Positions 50,458 to 60,274 are shown, counted from the stretch's first letter. The stretch: DNA of 64,000 nucleotides from Gp6-AA40 sp035571515 (GCA_035571515.1 DATNCQ010000042.1:3954-67953); one strand, 5' to 3'. Program-made: numbers and translations. Notes: generated by a model not told the origin, from the sequence alone.

Positions 50458-51986
50458 GGCATCCGGCAGACGAAGTTCTCCGCGGCGTCGATGCTGCCCG
50501 TGCCCGTGTAGCGCGCCACCTGCGGATACGCGCACAGCGGCCGCGTCCGGTCGACCGTGCCATTCGTACTATGCGACGCGTCGACGCGTGCCGGCGCCTG
50601 TCCTTTCTCGACCCATTGCTCGAGCGGCACCATCATGTCGAAGGTGTTCGGGCCTTCGCCGCCCCCGCAGTGCCCCATGCCCGGCACCATGAACAGGCGC
50701 ATCGAACTCGACACGGCCGCCTCTCCGAGCGCGCCAGTCACGCTCTTGTAGAAGTTGATGCTCGCCAGCGGCGAGATGTCCTGATCGCTCCATCCCTGGT
50801 AGGTCAGGAGCTTTCCGCCACGGGCAAAAAACGGGCTGAGGCTCTTCGGGTCGATGGCCGTCAGCAGCCCCTTCAGCTTGTGATCGGCCGTCGCGAGATC
50901 CCGATCGACGTCGAACGTTCGCCAATCCCATTGCGGATCGTCGAACACCATGTAGCGAAACTGGTCGAGCGCCGTTTCGTACGGGTCTGGTCCGCCAATC
51001 AACAGCCCCCACGCCAGCTCGGTCCCTGGCTGGTAGGTTCCAAAGATCTCCTCGCCGGTCTTCGAGCTCTTGAACGGACCCAGGATCGTTTCGACCGAGT
51101 GGACCTGCTTCGGCGTCAGGCACGACGTCTCATCGCCGCTCTTGCACGCCATCACGTGCGGATCGAAATGACAGCTCGTTGGTTCCGAGATGAGCCCGTC
51201 CTTCAGCCCGTCGAGCGCATCGCACGCGGCGAGGACCTGCTGGTGAATCGCCGGCAATTTTTCCTTCGGGATGCGCGCCTCCGGATCCGTGAGCGTCTGC
51301 AGTCCCATCCAGATGCGCCACGTATCGAGGTGCGTCTTGGGATTGGCCGCCGCGCCGGCAATGATCCCGTCGAAATCGTCAGGGAACCGCGTCGCCTCGG
51401 TGAGCGCCTGCCGGCCGCCGGTCGAGCATCCGTTGAAGTACGAGCGCGTCGGCGCGTTCCCGTAGAACGCGTTGACGACCGCCTTCGCCTTGACGGTCAT
51501 CTCGTGCTCGGAGCGGTAGGCGTAGTCGGTCAGCTTTTCGGGATGTCCGAGCGCGAAGCTGCCGCCTGGCGTGCTGTGACCCGTATCGGTGGAGGTCGTT
51601 GCGTAGCCGCGGGCAAGAGCCTGCGCCATCGCGGGATACCCGATCGTTCCCGCCCATCCGCCGTTGCCGACCGCTTCGAACTTGCCGTTCCATCCGGACG
51701 CGGGCAGCCAGACCTCGATCTTGATGTCCGAGTCCCCACTCGGCTTCAGCGTGGCGGCCACGCGGCAGAACGACGGCAGGGCCGCGAAGCGCGCCGCGTT
51801 CTGCGCGTTCCCACCGCCGCCCGGCGCCCGGAACCCTCCCGCCGGTACGAGCTCGGCGATTGTCACCGTCGCGTGCTCCAGCGTCAGCGTCCGCAGACTG
51901 TCACACGAACGACCCGCGGCCTCCACGTTGGCACCCATGCCGAGAGCGATGACGCCAGCGAACAGAGCGGCAGGTGCGGTTTTCAT
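50454..51986 (-). CDS. Secreted tannase/feruloyl esterase family protein
   Basis: A 510-residue exported esterase of the tannase family. The nucleophile motif is FNGCSTGGRQA with the Cys-Ser pair, and GMGHCGGG holds the catalytic His next to the partner Cys, forming the CS-D-HC triad of the family. A calcium-site-like DALDGLKDGLISEP segment is present. Signal peptide ends near NVEAAG. It releases aromatic acids from esters. It overlaps the quinoprotein gene upstream by an ATGA and the Gre gene downstream, so all three are probably co-expressed. Confidence 0.9.
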   Translation of the reverse strand: MKTAPAALFAGVIALGMGANVEAAGRSCDSLRTLTLEHATVTIAELVPAGGFRAPGGGGNAQNAARFAALPSFCRVAATLKPSGDSDIKIEVWLPASGWNGKFEAVGNGGWAGTIGYPAMAQALARGYATTSTDTGHSTPGGSFALGHPEKLTDYAYRSEHEMTVKAKAVVNAFYGNAPTRSYFNGCSTGGRQALTEATRFPDDFDGIIAGAAANPKTHLDTWRIWMGLQTLTDPEARIPKEKLPAIHQQVLAACDALDGLKDGLISEPTSCHFDPHVMACKSGDETSCLTPKQVHSVETILGPFKSSKTGEEIFGTYQPGTELAWGLLIGGPDPYETALDQFRYMVFDDPQWDWRTFDVDRDLATADHKLKGLLTAIDPKSLSPFFARGGKLLTYQGWSDQDISPLASINFYKSVTGALGEAAVSSSMRLFMVPGMGHCGGGEGPNTFDMMVPLEQWVEKGQAPARVDASHSTNGTVDRTRPLCAYPQVARYTGTGSIDAAENFVCRMP

Positions 51987-53908
51987 CGTGTCTCCCGATT
52001 GTTCTTCGGCACGGCAAACGTGATGATCTCGTCGTTGGTGATCTCGCCTCCGGTGAGCCCTCCGCCCGTGCTCACGACGGTGACGTATTGCCTTCCATCG
52101 GCGCCGATGTAGGTGATCGGTGTCGTTTCAACGGACGACGGCAGCTTGATTTCCCACAGTTTTTCGCCGGTCGCGGTGGCGAACGCGCGGAACCGGAAAT
52201 CGTCCGTTCCGCCGACGAAGGTGAGCCCGCTGGCTGTGAGGATGACGCCGCCGGTGCTCGGACGTCCGGTGTCCTGGAGCCCCTGCGGCAGCATGTCCGA
52301 GACGCCCAGCGTCTTGCGGTAGGCGATGTCGCCCGTATCCATGTTGACCGCAACGAGCTGTCCCCACGGCGTCGGGCCGCACGGCAGATGTCGATCGGGA
52401 TCGCCGAAGCGGCGGAGGCCGGCGAGCGGTCCCGAGTTGATCCAGCTGCCATCGGGTTGCCGGACCAGGCGCATCGGCTGGAAGAGATTGGTGGTGTTCG
52501 AGACGAACAGGTGCAGCCTCGGATCGTACGCCGGTCCCCAGAAGTTGATGCCGCCCTGTGGCCCCGGAGGCGACATGCTGTAGCGCTCCGGCGCGATCGG
52601 CATGTACGGGCCGCCGAGCTTCACGTTGTTGTCGTCCACCATGTGCTCGCAGTACGACTGGTGCTGCGGCTCGCCCTTGTACAGGTTGTCGCGCGAGAGC
52701 GTGAGCTGCGTCAGCGGCTCCGGTTTCACCGGGAACGGCTGCGTGGGCGACGCCTGCTCGCCGGGGACGTCGCTCTTCGGCACCGGGCGCTCGACGACGT
52801 CGAAGATCGGCTTGCCCGTGACGCGGTTGAGCGTGAACAGCAGGCCGGTCTTGTTGACGACCAGGAGCGCGGGAATCGTCTCGCGGCCGCGCTGCAGGTC
52901 GACGACGAGCGGCGCCGACTGCGCGTCGTAGTCCCAGATGTCGTGGTGCACGAGCTGGAAGTGCCAGAGGTATTTGCCGGTGTTCGCATCGACCGCAACG
53001 ACGGAGGACGAGAACAGGTTGTTGCCGGGACGGTCGATGCCGACGCGATCGTTGTTCGGGGCGCCGAGCGGCATGTAGAGAATGCCGCGCGCGGCGTCGA
53101 GCGACATGTAGCCCCACACGTTGACGCCCGATCGGTTCTTCGCGCTGTCCCCGCCCCACGTGTCGTAGCCGAATTCACCCCGCCGTGGCACCGTGTGGAA
53201 CGTCCACACCAGCTTGCCCGTGGTGGCGTCCCACGCGCGGGTGTCGCCGGCGGGTCCCGAGCCGCCGGTGGAGCCGCCCGGCCCCTCGCCGGTGCCCGCG
53301 CCGGTGATGATCAGGTTCTTGTAGATCGTCGGCGACGACAGCAGCGAGTACGGCACGCTCATGCCCGTCAGCATGACTTCAGGCGTCTTGAGGTTGACGA
53401 TGCCGTGGTCGCCGAACCACTGGTTCAGCCTGCCGTCGGACGCCGTGAGGGAGTAGAGACGGCCCGCGTTCGACCCGAAGACGATCGACGCGGGACGCCC
53501 GCCGCCGCCCGGCCAGTAGGCGACGCCGCGCTTGGCCGGGATGTCCTCGTCCGGAAGCTGGAATCGCCATTTCTCCGTGCCCGAGGCGGCGTCGAGCGCG
53601 AGCACGGCGCCGTACGGAGAGCCGAGATACATCGTGCCGGCGATGACGATGGGAATCGCTTCGTCTTCGCGCAGCTTGCCGGAATAGCCGGCGGGCTTGA
53701 GATGGATGCTCCACGCCCGTTGCAGCGTCGTGACATTGGCCGGCGTGATCTGCGTCAGCGGGCTGTAGCGGTTGGCGCCCTCGACGTAATTGGTGCTCGG
53801 CCAGCCGGTCGCGCCCGGCTTGTTCTGGGCGGCGCTCGCGGCGGCGACGGCGATCGCAAGCGCAACACCTGCAATCAGTCTCGAGGCAAATCGTGGCATG
53901 CGCCACAT
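51983..53908 (-). CDS. PQQ-dependent quinoprotein dehydrogenase, second copy
   Basis: A 641-residue exported PQQ dehydrogenase of the glucose/alcohol dehydrogenase type (WPSTNYVEGANRYSPLTQI at the mature start, LVHHDIWDYDAQSAPLVVDL in the middle). A Gly/Ser-rich loop (GEGPGGSTGGSGPAG) is unusual. No heme motif. It overlaps the tannase-like gene by ATGA, suggesting that an aromatic or sugar ester is cleaved and one product oxidised. It is a paralogue of the protein at 4379. M4 at 53899 is an alternative start. Confidence 0.9.
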   Translation of the reverse strand: MWRMPRFASRLIAGVALAIAVAAASAAQNKPGATGWPSTNYVEGANRYSPLTQITPANVTTLQRAWSIHLKPAGYSGKLREDEAIPIVIAGTMYLGSPYGAVLALDAASGTEKWRFQLPDEDIPAKRGVAYWPGGGGRPASIVFGSNAGRLYSLTASDGRLNQWFGDHGIVNLKTPEVMLTGMSVPYSLLSSPTIYKNLIITGAGTGEGPGGSTGGSGPAGDTRAWDATTGKLVWTFHTVPRRGEFGYDTWGGDSAKNRSGVNVWGYMSLDAARGILYMPLGAPNNDRVGIDRPGNNLFSSSVVAVDANTGKYLWHFQLVHHDIWDYDAQSAPLVVDLQRGRETIPALLVVNKTGLLFTLNRVTGKPIFDVVERPVPKSDVPGEQASPTQPFPVKPEPLTQLTLSRDNLYKGEPQHQSYCEHMVDDNNVKLGGPYMPIAPERYSMSPPGPQGGINFWGPAYDPRLHLFVSNTTNLFQPMRLVRQPDGSWINSGPLAGLRRFGDPDRHLPCGPTPWGQLVAVNMDTGDIAYRKTLGVSDMLPQGLQDTGRPSTGGVILTASGLTFVGGTDDFRFRAFATATGEKLWEIKLPSSVETTPITYIGADGRQYVTVVSTGGGLTGGEITNDEIITFAVPKNNRETR

Positions 53909-53917
53909 ACTACTGCT

Positions 53918-54268
53918 TCAGCGCGTGAACCGGCACGTCCGGAAGTCCACATCGTCGGTGGTCGAGTAATCGACCTCGGCGACGAGCACCGTGTCTTCGT
54001 AGTGCCCGTCCATGAGGAGGACGCCACGCGCGTCCGAGACGATATGCAGCCCGGTTGTCCCCCACGTCCAGCGCGCGCGCTGTTCGCCGGCGCCGCCGTT
54101 GTAGCTGACCAACGCCATCCCTCGTTCGCCAAGAACGAACGACTGGACGAAGCAATCGTTGTTCGTGGCGCGCCATGTTCCGCGCGCACTCTCTTGCGCG
54201 GCCGGCTGGAACGAGACGAGCGCCGCGAGCCCGGTAGAGATGAACGCGCGGCGCCACGCGCCAGGCAC
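53918..54268 (-). CDS. Small secreted hypothetical protein
   Basis: A 116-residue exported protein with signal peptide ending near FQPAAQ. The mature chain (RGTWRATNNDCFVQSFVLGERGMALVSYNGG) contains two cysteines (NDCF and RTCR). The GTG start follows the upstream stop by 3 bp, so translation is coupled. No family recognised. Confidence 0.6.
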   Translation of the reverse strand: MPGAWRRAFISTGLAALVSFQPAAQESARGTWRATNNDCFVQSFVLGERGMALVSYNGGAGEQRARWTWGTTGLHIVSDARGVLLMDGHYEDTVLVAEVDYSTTDDVDFRTCRFTR

Positions 54269-54271
54269 CGC

Positions 54272-55123
54272 CTACACGGGCCGATGCGCGCGCAGGAACG
54301 AATGAACCTGCCGCACCGCGAGCGGAATGCGCTCCTTCGGCTCCTTCCACGGGAACATGCTCACTTCGGCCTTCGGCGCGAGCATCGCGCACTCCATGGC
54401 GACGGCGTACGGGTGCGCAGGGACATCGTCCGGCATGATCAGGACGGGATTCTGGCAACCTCGCACGAAATCACGTGTCACGGTGAACACGAAATCGGCA
54501 TTGGTCTCGAACATCCTGGTGACGAACTGGTCGGTCGTCTGCAGCGAGATCTCGGGCCGTTTCGCGGTCAGCATCGCACCCCAGTTCGCCCAGAACGAGC
54601 CCGGGTACTTGCGGTCGCGCATCTCGGGGCGCCAGCCCACCGGCTGCGCCACCACGGCTGCGGCGATGCGATTCGGTGCGCGCTTCAGGAGACTCCAGAT
54701 GAAGGGGCCGCCGATGCAGAAGCCCATCACCGCGAACTTGTCGATGCGCAGGTGATCCATCAGCCCCAGCTGATCGTCGGCATAGGATTCCCACGGCCGG
54801 TTGACTTCGACAGGACCAGTGGACTGGCCGTTGGGGGCGTTGCGCAGGTCCGCCGTGATGCAGCGATAGTCCGCCTTGAACTCCTCGATCGCGTTGAAGG
54901 GCGGGTTGCCGGTGAAGAAGCCGATGGTCGCGTTCAGGCCGCCGCCCGGGAGCAGCAGCAGGGGGAACCCGGCGCCGGCCTCCTCGTAGTAGATGCGAAC
55001 CGGGCCTCGTTGGTAAAACTTGCCCCCGGTGCGGGTCTGCTGCGCAAACAGGCCGGGCACGGCGGCCGCTGCTGCAGCCGCGACACCCGCGGACAGTATG
55101 GCGCGTCTGGTCGAATCCACCAT
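54272..55123 (-). CDS. Tat-type alpha/beta hydrolase with cysteine nucleophile
   Basis: A 283-residue alpha/beta hydrolase with nucleophile elbow GFCIGG (Cys136) in place of the usual GxSxG. An Asp in IMPDDVPAHP and a late His (RQVHSFLRAH) could complete the triad. The N-terminus STRRAILSAGVAAAAAAAVPG resembles a Tat signal. The Cys elbow recalls dienelactone hydrolases although the rest is like epoxide/haloperoxidase-type hydrolases. It is coupled to the small secreted gene downstream. Confidence 0.82.
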   Translation of the reverse strand: MVDSTRRAILSAGVAAAAAAAVPGLFAQQTRTGGKFYQRGPVRIYYEEAGAGFPLLLLPGGGLNATIGFFTGNPPFNAIEEFKADYRCITADLRNAPNGQSTGPVEVNRPWESYADDQLGLMDHLRIDKFAVMGFCIGGPFIWSLLKRAPNRIAAAVVAQPVGWRPEMRDRKYPGSFWANWGAMLTAKRPEISLQTTDQFVTRMFETNADFVFTVTRDFVRGCQNPVLIMPDDVPAHPYAVAMECAMLAPKAEVSMFPWKEPKERIPLAVRQVHSFLRAHRPV

Positions 55124-55174
55124 GATCAGCGTCCTCCTCGCCTGCCGATAGTAATCGCAGTTCGATGCGGCGGC

Positions 55175-56278
55175 TCACGGAATCGCCGGAGGCCGCTCGA
55201 GCGCCGATTTCGCCCCTGCGTACCCCGGCTTGATGACGTCGTAGATCAACGCGATGCGCCGGTCGTACGGGATGAACGCGCTCTTCATCGAGTTGATCGT
55301 GATCTTCTCGAAGTCGTCGAGGCCCAGGCCGAACGTGTCCCGCGCCAGGCTGAATTCCCTGCTCATGGTCGTGTCGCTCATCAGCCGATCGTCGGTGTTC
55401 AAGGTCACGCGGAACTTCGCGCGGTAATACGTGCCGAACGGGTGAGCGGCGAGACTCTCGGCCGCGCCGGTGTGGACGTTGCTGCTCAGGCACAACTCGA
55501 GCGGAATCCGCTTGTCGAGGACGTACTGGGCAAGGTCGCCCATCCGCACGACGGAGGTCGGATCCCGCGCGTCCACGGCGATGTCGTCGATGAGCCGCGT
55601 TGCATGGCCGATACGGTGCGCGCCGCACCATTGAATGGCCTGCCAGATGCTTTCCTTGCCGAACGCCTCGCCCGCGTGAATGGTGATGTTGAAGTTCGCG
55701 CGCTGAATGTAGTGGAACGCGTCGATGTGCTTCTTGGGCGGGAATCCGCCTTCTTCGCCGGCGAGATCGAATCCGACGACGCCGCGGTCGCGGAAGTCCA
55801 CGGCGAGCTCCGCCATCGCCGCCGAGAGCTGCATATTGCGCATCGCGCAGACGATCAGGCCGAACTCGACGCCAAAATCCTTTCGTCCCCGCTCCAGCCC
55901 CTTCAGCACCGCGCCGACGACCTCGTCCCAATGCAGTCCGTTGCCGGTGTGGAAGACCGGCGCGAACCGCGTCTCGACATAGACGACGCCGTCGTCGCGC
56001 ATGTCCTCGAGCATTTCGTAGGCGACACGCTGGAGCGCCTCTTCGGTCTGCATGACGCCGCAGGTGTGGGCGAATCCTTCGAGATAGAGCGGGAGGCTGC
56101 CGCGCTGCGCCCCGCGATGAAACCAGTCGGCGAGCTCGCCGGCATCGCTCGTGGGCAGCTTCTCGTAGTGCTGATCGCGGGCGAGCTCGACGATCGTGTG
56201 CGGGCGCAGGCCGCCGTCGAGGTGATCGTGGAGCAGGACCTTGGGCAACGTCCGGATGGTGGCGTCGGTCAGCGGCAC
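55175..56278 (-). CDS. add: Adenosine deaminase
   Basis: A 367-residue member of the adenosine deaminase family. Zinc ligands His17 and His19 lie in LLHDHLDGG, the catalytic Glu in TIHAGE, and further site residues in AHRIGHATRL and LNTDDRLMS. It converts adenosine to inosine in the cytoplasm. The start is GTG at 56278, with no clear ribosome binding site. Divergent from the VOC gene with 68 bp between starts. Confidence 0.92.
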   Translation of the reverse strand: MPLTDATIRTLPKVLLHDHLDGGLRPHTIVELARDQHYEKLPTSDAGELADWFHRGAQRGSLPLYLEGFAHTCGVMQTEEALQRVAYEMLEDMRDDGVVYVETRFAPVFHTGNGLHWDEVVGAVLKGLERGRKDFGVEFGLIVCAMRNMQLSAAMAELAVDFRDRGVVGFDLAGEEGGFPPKKHIDAFHYIQRANFNITIHAGEAFGKESIWQAIQWCGAHRIGHATRLIDDIAVDARDPTSVVRMGDLAQYVLDKRIPLELCLSSNVHTGAAESLAAHPFGTYYRAKFRVTLNTDDRLMSDTTMSREFSLARDTFGLGLDDFEKITINSMKSAFIPYDRRIALIYDVIKPGYAGAKSALERPPAIP

Positions 56279-56346
56279 GTCAGGAGTCGGCAGTTTGGCA
56301 TATACTCGGCGCGATTTTGAATCTTGTCAGCAGCAGGAGGATCGCC

Positions 56347-57186
56347 GTGAAACGAATTCTGTTCGCCGCGCTCGCGCTCGCCTCGACGCTGACCGCATCG
56401 CCCGCGGTCGCACAGTTGGCGCCCTTCAACGAGGCCGGCCTGACGATGGGCCACTGGCACATCGCCACCAAGAACGTCGAGGCGGAGAAGCAACTCTTCC
56501 TCGCCATGGGCGGCAAGCTGTACAACCCGGGCGGACAACCGCTGATCGGGTTCCCGGGCCTGTATATCAGCCTGATTCTCGCCGGCGAAACCGGCGAAGG
56601 CGGCACCGTCGGCTCTGTCGTCAACCACGTCGGCTTCGTCGTCGACAATGTGCAGAAGCGGGTCGCGGAATGGAAGGCCGCGGGCGTCAAGGTGCTCCCG
56701 GGCGGCGCGCTGCCCGCCGGCGGCAACCGGCTGGACCAGGCATATGTCGAAACGCCGGACGGCGTGCGCATGGAAATCCTGGAAGACAAGACGCAGACGG
56801 TGCCTATCCGTAACGAGCACATCCACCTCGCGCTGCCCGCCGCGGAGGTGCCGAAGGCGGTCGCGTGGTACGCGCGCGTCTTCGGGGGGCAGGCGGCCAC
56901 GCGCAACAACGCGCCGGTCGTCAACCTGCCTGGCGTGCAGATGCGCTTCAATACGGTCGACACGCCGCAGGCGCCGACGCGCCACCGCGTGCTCGATCAC
57001 ATCGGCTTCGACGTGAAGGATCACGCGGCGTTCGTCAAGCGCCTCGAGGGGATGGGCATCAAGCTCGATCAGCCGGTCGGCAAGGGAACCACCGGCAACA
57101 CCATCACCTACATCACCGATCCATGGGGCACGCGCATCGAGATCGTGCAGCGGCTGCCGGTCGGCCCGCAGGTCCGCACGAACTGA
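56347..57186 (+). CDS. Secreted double-VOC domain protein
   Basis: A 279-residue exported protein with signal peptide ending near PAVAQ and two vicinal-oxygen-chelate halves: GHWHIATKNVEAEKQLFLAMGG with VETPDGVRMEIL, then EHIHLALPAAEVPKAVAWYARVFGG with ITDPWGTRIEIVQ. Metal-type residues (His in HWH, Glu in MEIL, His in HIHL, Glu in IEIV) are present. The GTG at 56347 has GGAGG just upstream. A dioxygenase or glyoxalase-type reaction is possible; export is unusual for the fold. Confidence 0.87.
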   Translation: MKRILFAALALASTLTASPAVAQLAPFNEAGLTMGHWHIATKNVEAEKQLFLAMGGKLYNPGGQPLIGFPGLYISLILAGETGEGGTVGSVVNHVGFVVDNVQKRVAEWKAAGVKVLPGGALPAGGNRLDQAYVETPDGVRMEILEDKTQTVPIRNEHIHLALPAAEVPKAVAWYARVFGGQAATRNNAPVVNLPGVQMRFNTVDTPQAPTRHRVLDHIGFDVKDHAAFVKRLEGMGIKLDQPVGKGTTGNTITYITDPWGTRIEIVQRLPVGPQVRTN

Positions 57187-57207
57187 ACGTTCGACGAGGA
57201 TGCTGGA

Positions 57208-57235
57208 GACCAGGACCGCAGGCGCGGTCCTGGTC
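57208..57235. terminator. 12-bp stem hairpin between convergent genes
   Basis: GACCAGGACCGC and GCGGTCCTGGTC pair perfectly around AGGC, between the stops at 57186 and 57238. It can serve both directions. Confidence 0.75.
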
Positions 57236-57237
57236 GA

Positions 57238-60060
57238 TTACGCGGTCGGAGGTTGCGCGCGTTTCGCCAGCGCGGCGACGGCGACGACGAGCTCCACGGG
57301 ATCGATCGGCTTGGCGAGGTGAATCTGGAAGCCGCTTTGCAGTGCCTTCACGCGGTCTTCGGGGCGCGCGTAGGCCGTCAGGGCGGCGGCGGGCACGTCG
57401 CGCAGCCGCGCCTCGGGCAATCGTCGAATCCGTCGCATCAACTCGAAGCCGTCGAGCCGCGGCAAACCCACGTCCGCGACGAGGACATCCGGCCGCACCG
57501 CCGCGATCTCTTCCAGCGCCAGCTCCGCCGATTCGAGCGTGGTGACCCGCGCGCCTGCTGCTTCGAGAATCTCTCGACCGAGCATCAGGGCATCGCTGTC
57601 GTCGTCCACCGCCAGCACGTGCACGCCGACCAGGCTTGGTATGGGCCCCCTGGGGCCCGCCGCGTGGCCGAGGGGATGCACGCGACGCCGATCGGCGGGA
57701 GACGCCGCCCGCGCAATCATGATCGGCAGGCGAACCTGGAACGTGGCCCCCTGCCCCTCGCCACCGCTCGCGGCGTGAATCGTTCCGCCGTGCAGTTCCA
57801 CGAGGTGCCGCGCGATCCCGAGGCCCAGCCCGAGCCCCGAGTGCTCGCGCGCCGCGCCGCTGTCGGCCTGGCGAAAGCGCTCGAAGATGTGCGGAAGGAA
57901 GTCGGGCTTGATGCCGATGCCCGTATCGCTGACGCTGATTTCGACGTGCGAGTTGATCCGCTCGAGTCGCACCTGGACGCGGCCCTCTTTCGGCGTGAAT
58001 TTCACCGCGTTGGCGACGAGATTCCAGACGATCTGCTGCAGTCGATCGGGGTCGCCCGAGATCGGGGCCGCCGCCGGGTCGACGATGGTGTCGATGCGAA
58101 TCTGCTTGGCATCGGCGGCCGGGCGGACCGTCTCCACCGCCTGCTTGACGACCGCCGGCAAGTCGACCGGTTGGATATTCAGCCGCAGCTTGCCGGAGAT
58201 GATCCGGGACACGTCGAGCACGTCCTCGACCAGCTGGCTGAGGGTCGTGGCATTGCGCTCGACCGTCTTCAGCGCCTGTGCCTGTTTCTCCGGTGCGATC
58301 GTACCCGCCTGCAGCATCCGCGAATAGCCAAGGATGGCGTTGAGCGGCGTGCGCAGCTCATGTGAGAACGTCGCCAGGAAGTCGTCTTTCAGCTGATTGG
58401 CGAACTGCGCTTCCTTGTAGGCCTTCGCGTTGTCGATGGCGAGCGCGGCGCGGTAGGCGAGATCCTCGGCGAACCGCAAGTCCTCCGCTGTGTAGTTGCG
58501 ATGGGACTCGGCGCTGGCAAAGCTGAGCGCGCCGAAGGTGCGGCCGTGCGCGACGAGCGGCACGCCGATATACGAGGTCAGGCCCAGCGTACGCAGGAGA
58601 CGGAGACATTCCTCGTCGCCGCGCGCCACCTGCGCGAGCATGTCGTCGGAGACATGCGACACGATCGCCGGCCGTCCGGTGCGCACGATGGCGCTGACGC
58701 TGTACGGCGAATCGGGGTCTTCGTAACATTCCCGGATGGTACGGACGATCTCGATCTTGTCTGGATCGGCGTGCGCAGCCGCGAGCCGCTCGATCCTGCC
58801 GCCACTGGTCATGATGTCGACGGCACACCAGTCGGCAATCAACGGCACCGCGAGATTCGCGATCGCCTTCAGCGTGACTTCGTAGTCGAGCGACGCCGCG
58901 AGGAGATGGCTCGCCTCCGTCAGGAAGGCGGCAAGTTCCGCCGCGCGCTTTTCGTCGCTGATGTCACGGGCGATCTTCGACGCGCCAACCACCGTGCTGT
59001 TACGGCGGATCGGCGAGACGGTCACCGAGATCGGCACCAGCGTGCCGTCCTTCCGGCGCCGGACGGTCTCGAAGTGACGGACGGATTCTCCCTGGCGTAT
59101 ATGCCGCAGGACGTTGTCTTCCTCGTCCTGGCGATCGTCGGGAATGATCATGCGGATCGACTGGCCGATCGCCTCCGCCGCGCTGAACCCGAATATCTCT
59201 TCGGCTGCCCGATTCCAGGAGGTGACCGTGCCATTGAGGTCCTTGCCGACGATGGCATCCTCGCTCGATCGCACGATCGCCGCCAGGTGCCTGGCGTCCT
59301 GCTCGATCTGTTGCTGCACGGTGACGTCGCGCGCGCTCTGTGAGGCGCCGATCACCGAGCCGTCCTCGCTGCGAATCGGCGACGCGGTCATCGACACGGA
59401 CAGCAGCGTCCCGTCCTTCCGGCGCCGGACCGTCTCGAAGTGCCTGACCGCCTCTCCGCGCCGAATCCGGCGCAGGACGTCTTCTTCCTCGTCCGTGCGA
59501 TCGTCGGGAATGATCATCAGAATCGACCGGCCGATCGCTTCCGCCGCGGCAAACCCGAACATCTGCTCGGCCGCGCGATTCCACGAGAGGATGGTGCCGT
59601 CCAGGTTCTTGCTGATGATCGAGTCTTCACTCGATTCGACGATCGCGGCCAGCTCCCGGGCGTCCTGTTCGATGCGCTTCTGCACGGTGACGTCGCGAGC
59701 GATCTTGGAGACGCCCACGATCTCTCCCGCTGAATTCCGAACGGGCGAAATGGTGATCGACACGTCGAACAGGGTTCCGTCTTTTCGCTGCCGGACGGTC
59801 TCGTGGTGCTGGACGCCGTGCCCCGCTCGCGTCCGTTCCAGGACGTCCTCTTCCTCCGCGCGTCGATTCGGTGGAATGATGGTGCCGTACGATTTCTTCC
59901 CGACAATCTCCGCCGCCCTGTAGCCGAACAACGTCTCTGCGCCGGCGTTCCAGCCCGTGATGACGCCATCGAGGTCCTGGCTGTAGATGGCGACATCCGA
60001 CGATTCGATAATGGAGGCGAATCGGAGCGCCGCTTTCTCGAGGGCCTCTTCGCTGCTCAT
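57238..60060 (-). CDS. Hybrid sensor histidine kinase with three PAS domains, GAF and receiver
   Basis: A 940-residue soluble kinase: PAS domains at about 10-125, 132-250 and 255-370, GAF at 385-545, HisKA with FSHELRTPLN (His567), HATPase_c at 665-785 (NLVANAVKF, DTGIGI, GLGLGLG), and a C-terminal receiver at 812-930 with Asp863 and Lys917. PAS domains 2 and 3 are nearly identical, a recent duplication. No membrane segment, so it senses a cytoplasmic signal such as redox, oxygen or a ligand. No separate response regulator with DNA-binding domain is adjacent. Confidence 0.93.
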   Translation of the reverse strand: MSSEEALEKAALRFASIIESSDVAIYSQDLDGVITGWNAGAETLFGYRAAEIVGKKSYGTIIPPNRRAEEEDVLERTRAGHGVQHHETVRQRKDGTLFDVSITISPVRNSAGEIVGVSKIARDVTVQKRIEQDARELAAIVESSEDSIISKNLDGTILSWNRAAEQMFGFAAAEAIGRSILMIIPDDRTDEEEDVLRRIRRGEAVRHFETVRRRKDGTLLSVSMTASPIRSEDGSVIGASQSARDVTVQQQIEQDARHLAAIVRSSEDAIVGKDLNGTVTSWNRAAEEIFGFSAAEAIGQSIRMIIPDDRQDEEDNVLRHIRQGESVRHFETVRRRKDGTLVPISVTVSPIRRNSTVVGASKIARDISDEKRAAELAAFLTEASHLLAASLDYEVTLKAIANLAVPLIADWCAVDIMTSGGRIERLAAAHADPDKIEIVRTIRECYEDPDSPYSVSAIVRTGRPAIVSHVSDDMLAQVARGDEECLRLLRTLGLTSYIGVPLVAHGRTFGALSFASAESHRNYTAEDLRFAEDLAYRAALAIDNAKAYKEAQFANQLKDDFLATFSHELRTPLNAILGYSRMLQAGTIAPEKQAQALKTVERNATTLSQLVEDVLDVSRIISGKLRLNIQPVDLPAVVKQAVETVRPAADAKQIRIDTIVDPAAAPISGDPDRLQQIVWNLVANAVKFTPKEGRVQVRLERINSHVEISVSDTGIGIKPDFLPHIFERFRQADSGAAREHSGLGLGLGIARHLVELHGGTIHAASGGEGQGATFQVRLPIMIARAASPADRRRVHPLGHAAGPRGPIPSLVGVHVLAVDDDSDALMLGREILEAAGARVTTLESAELALEEIAAVRPDVLVADVGLPRLDGFELMRRIRRLPEARLRDVPAAALTAYARPEDRVKALQSGFQIHLAKPIDPVELVVAVAALAKRAQPPTA

Positions 60061-60274
60061 AGCGGTCTTACCGGACGGAACCTCGGGAGCGTTCGGCCTG
60101 TGTGGGGCGAAGTAGGTCGGGCGGCGAGGGGGGCGTCGGCTCTGATTGGCTCAGACTCGTCTCGATTTGAATCATCGCGACCATCGCCGCGTCAATGTCA
60201 GCAATTGCGATGCCGCCTCTAAATCGATGGGAGCTCACATCGCGAGCTGAGCGATAAATCCAGCCAGCTTTCGC

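Noticed and set aside
51974..56320. A 1448-codon open frame on the plus strand
   Set aside because: It is antisense to five well-supported genes and its translation is Arg/Ala/Val-rich with no domain. Long antisense frames are common in GC-rich coding DNA.
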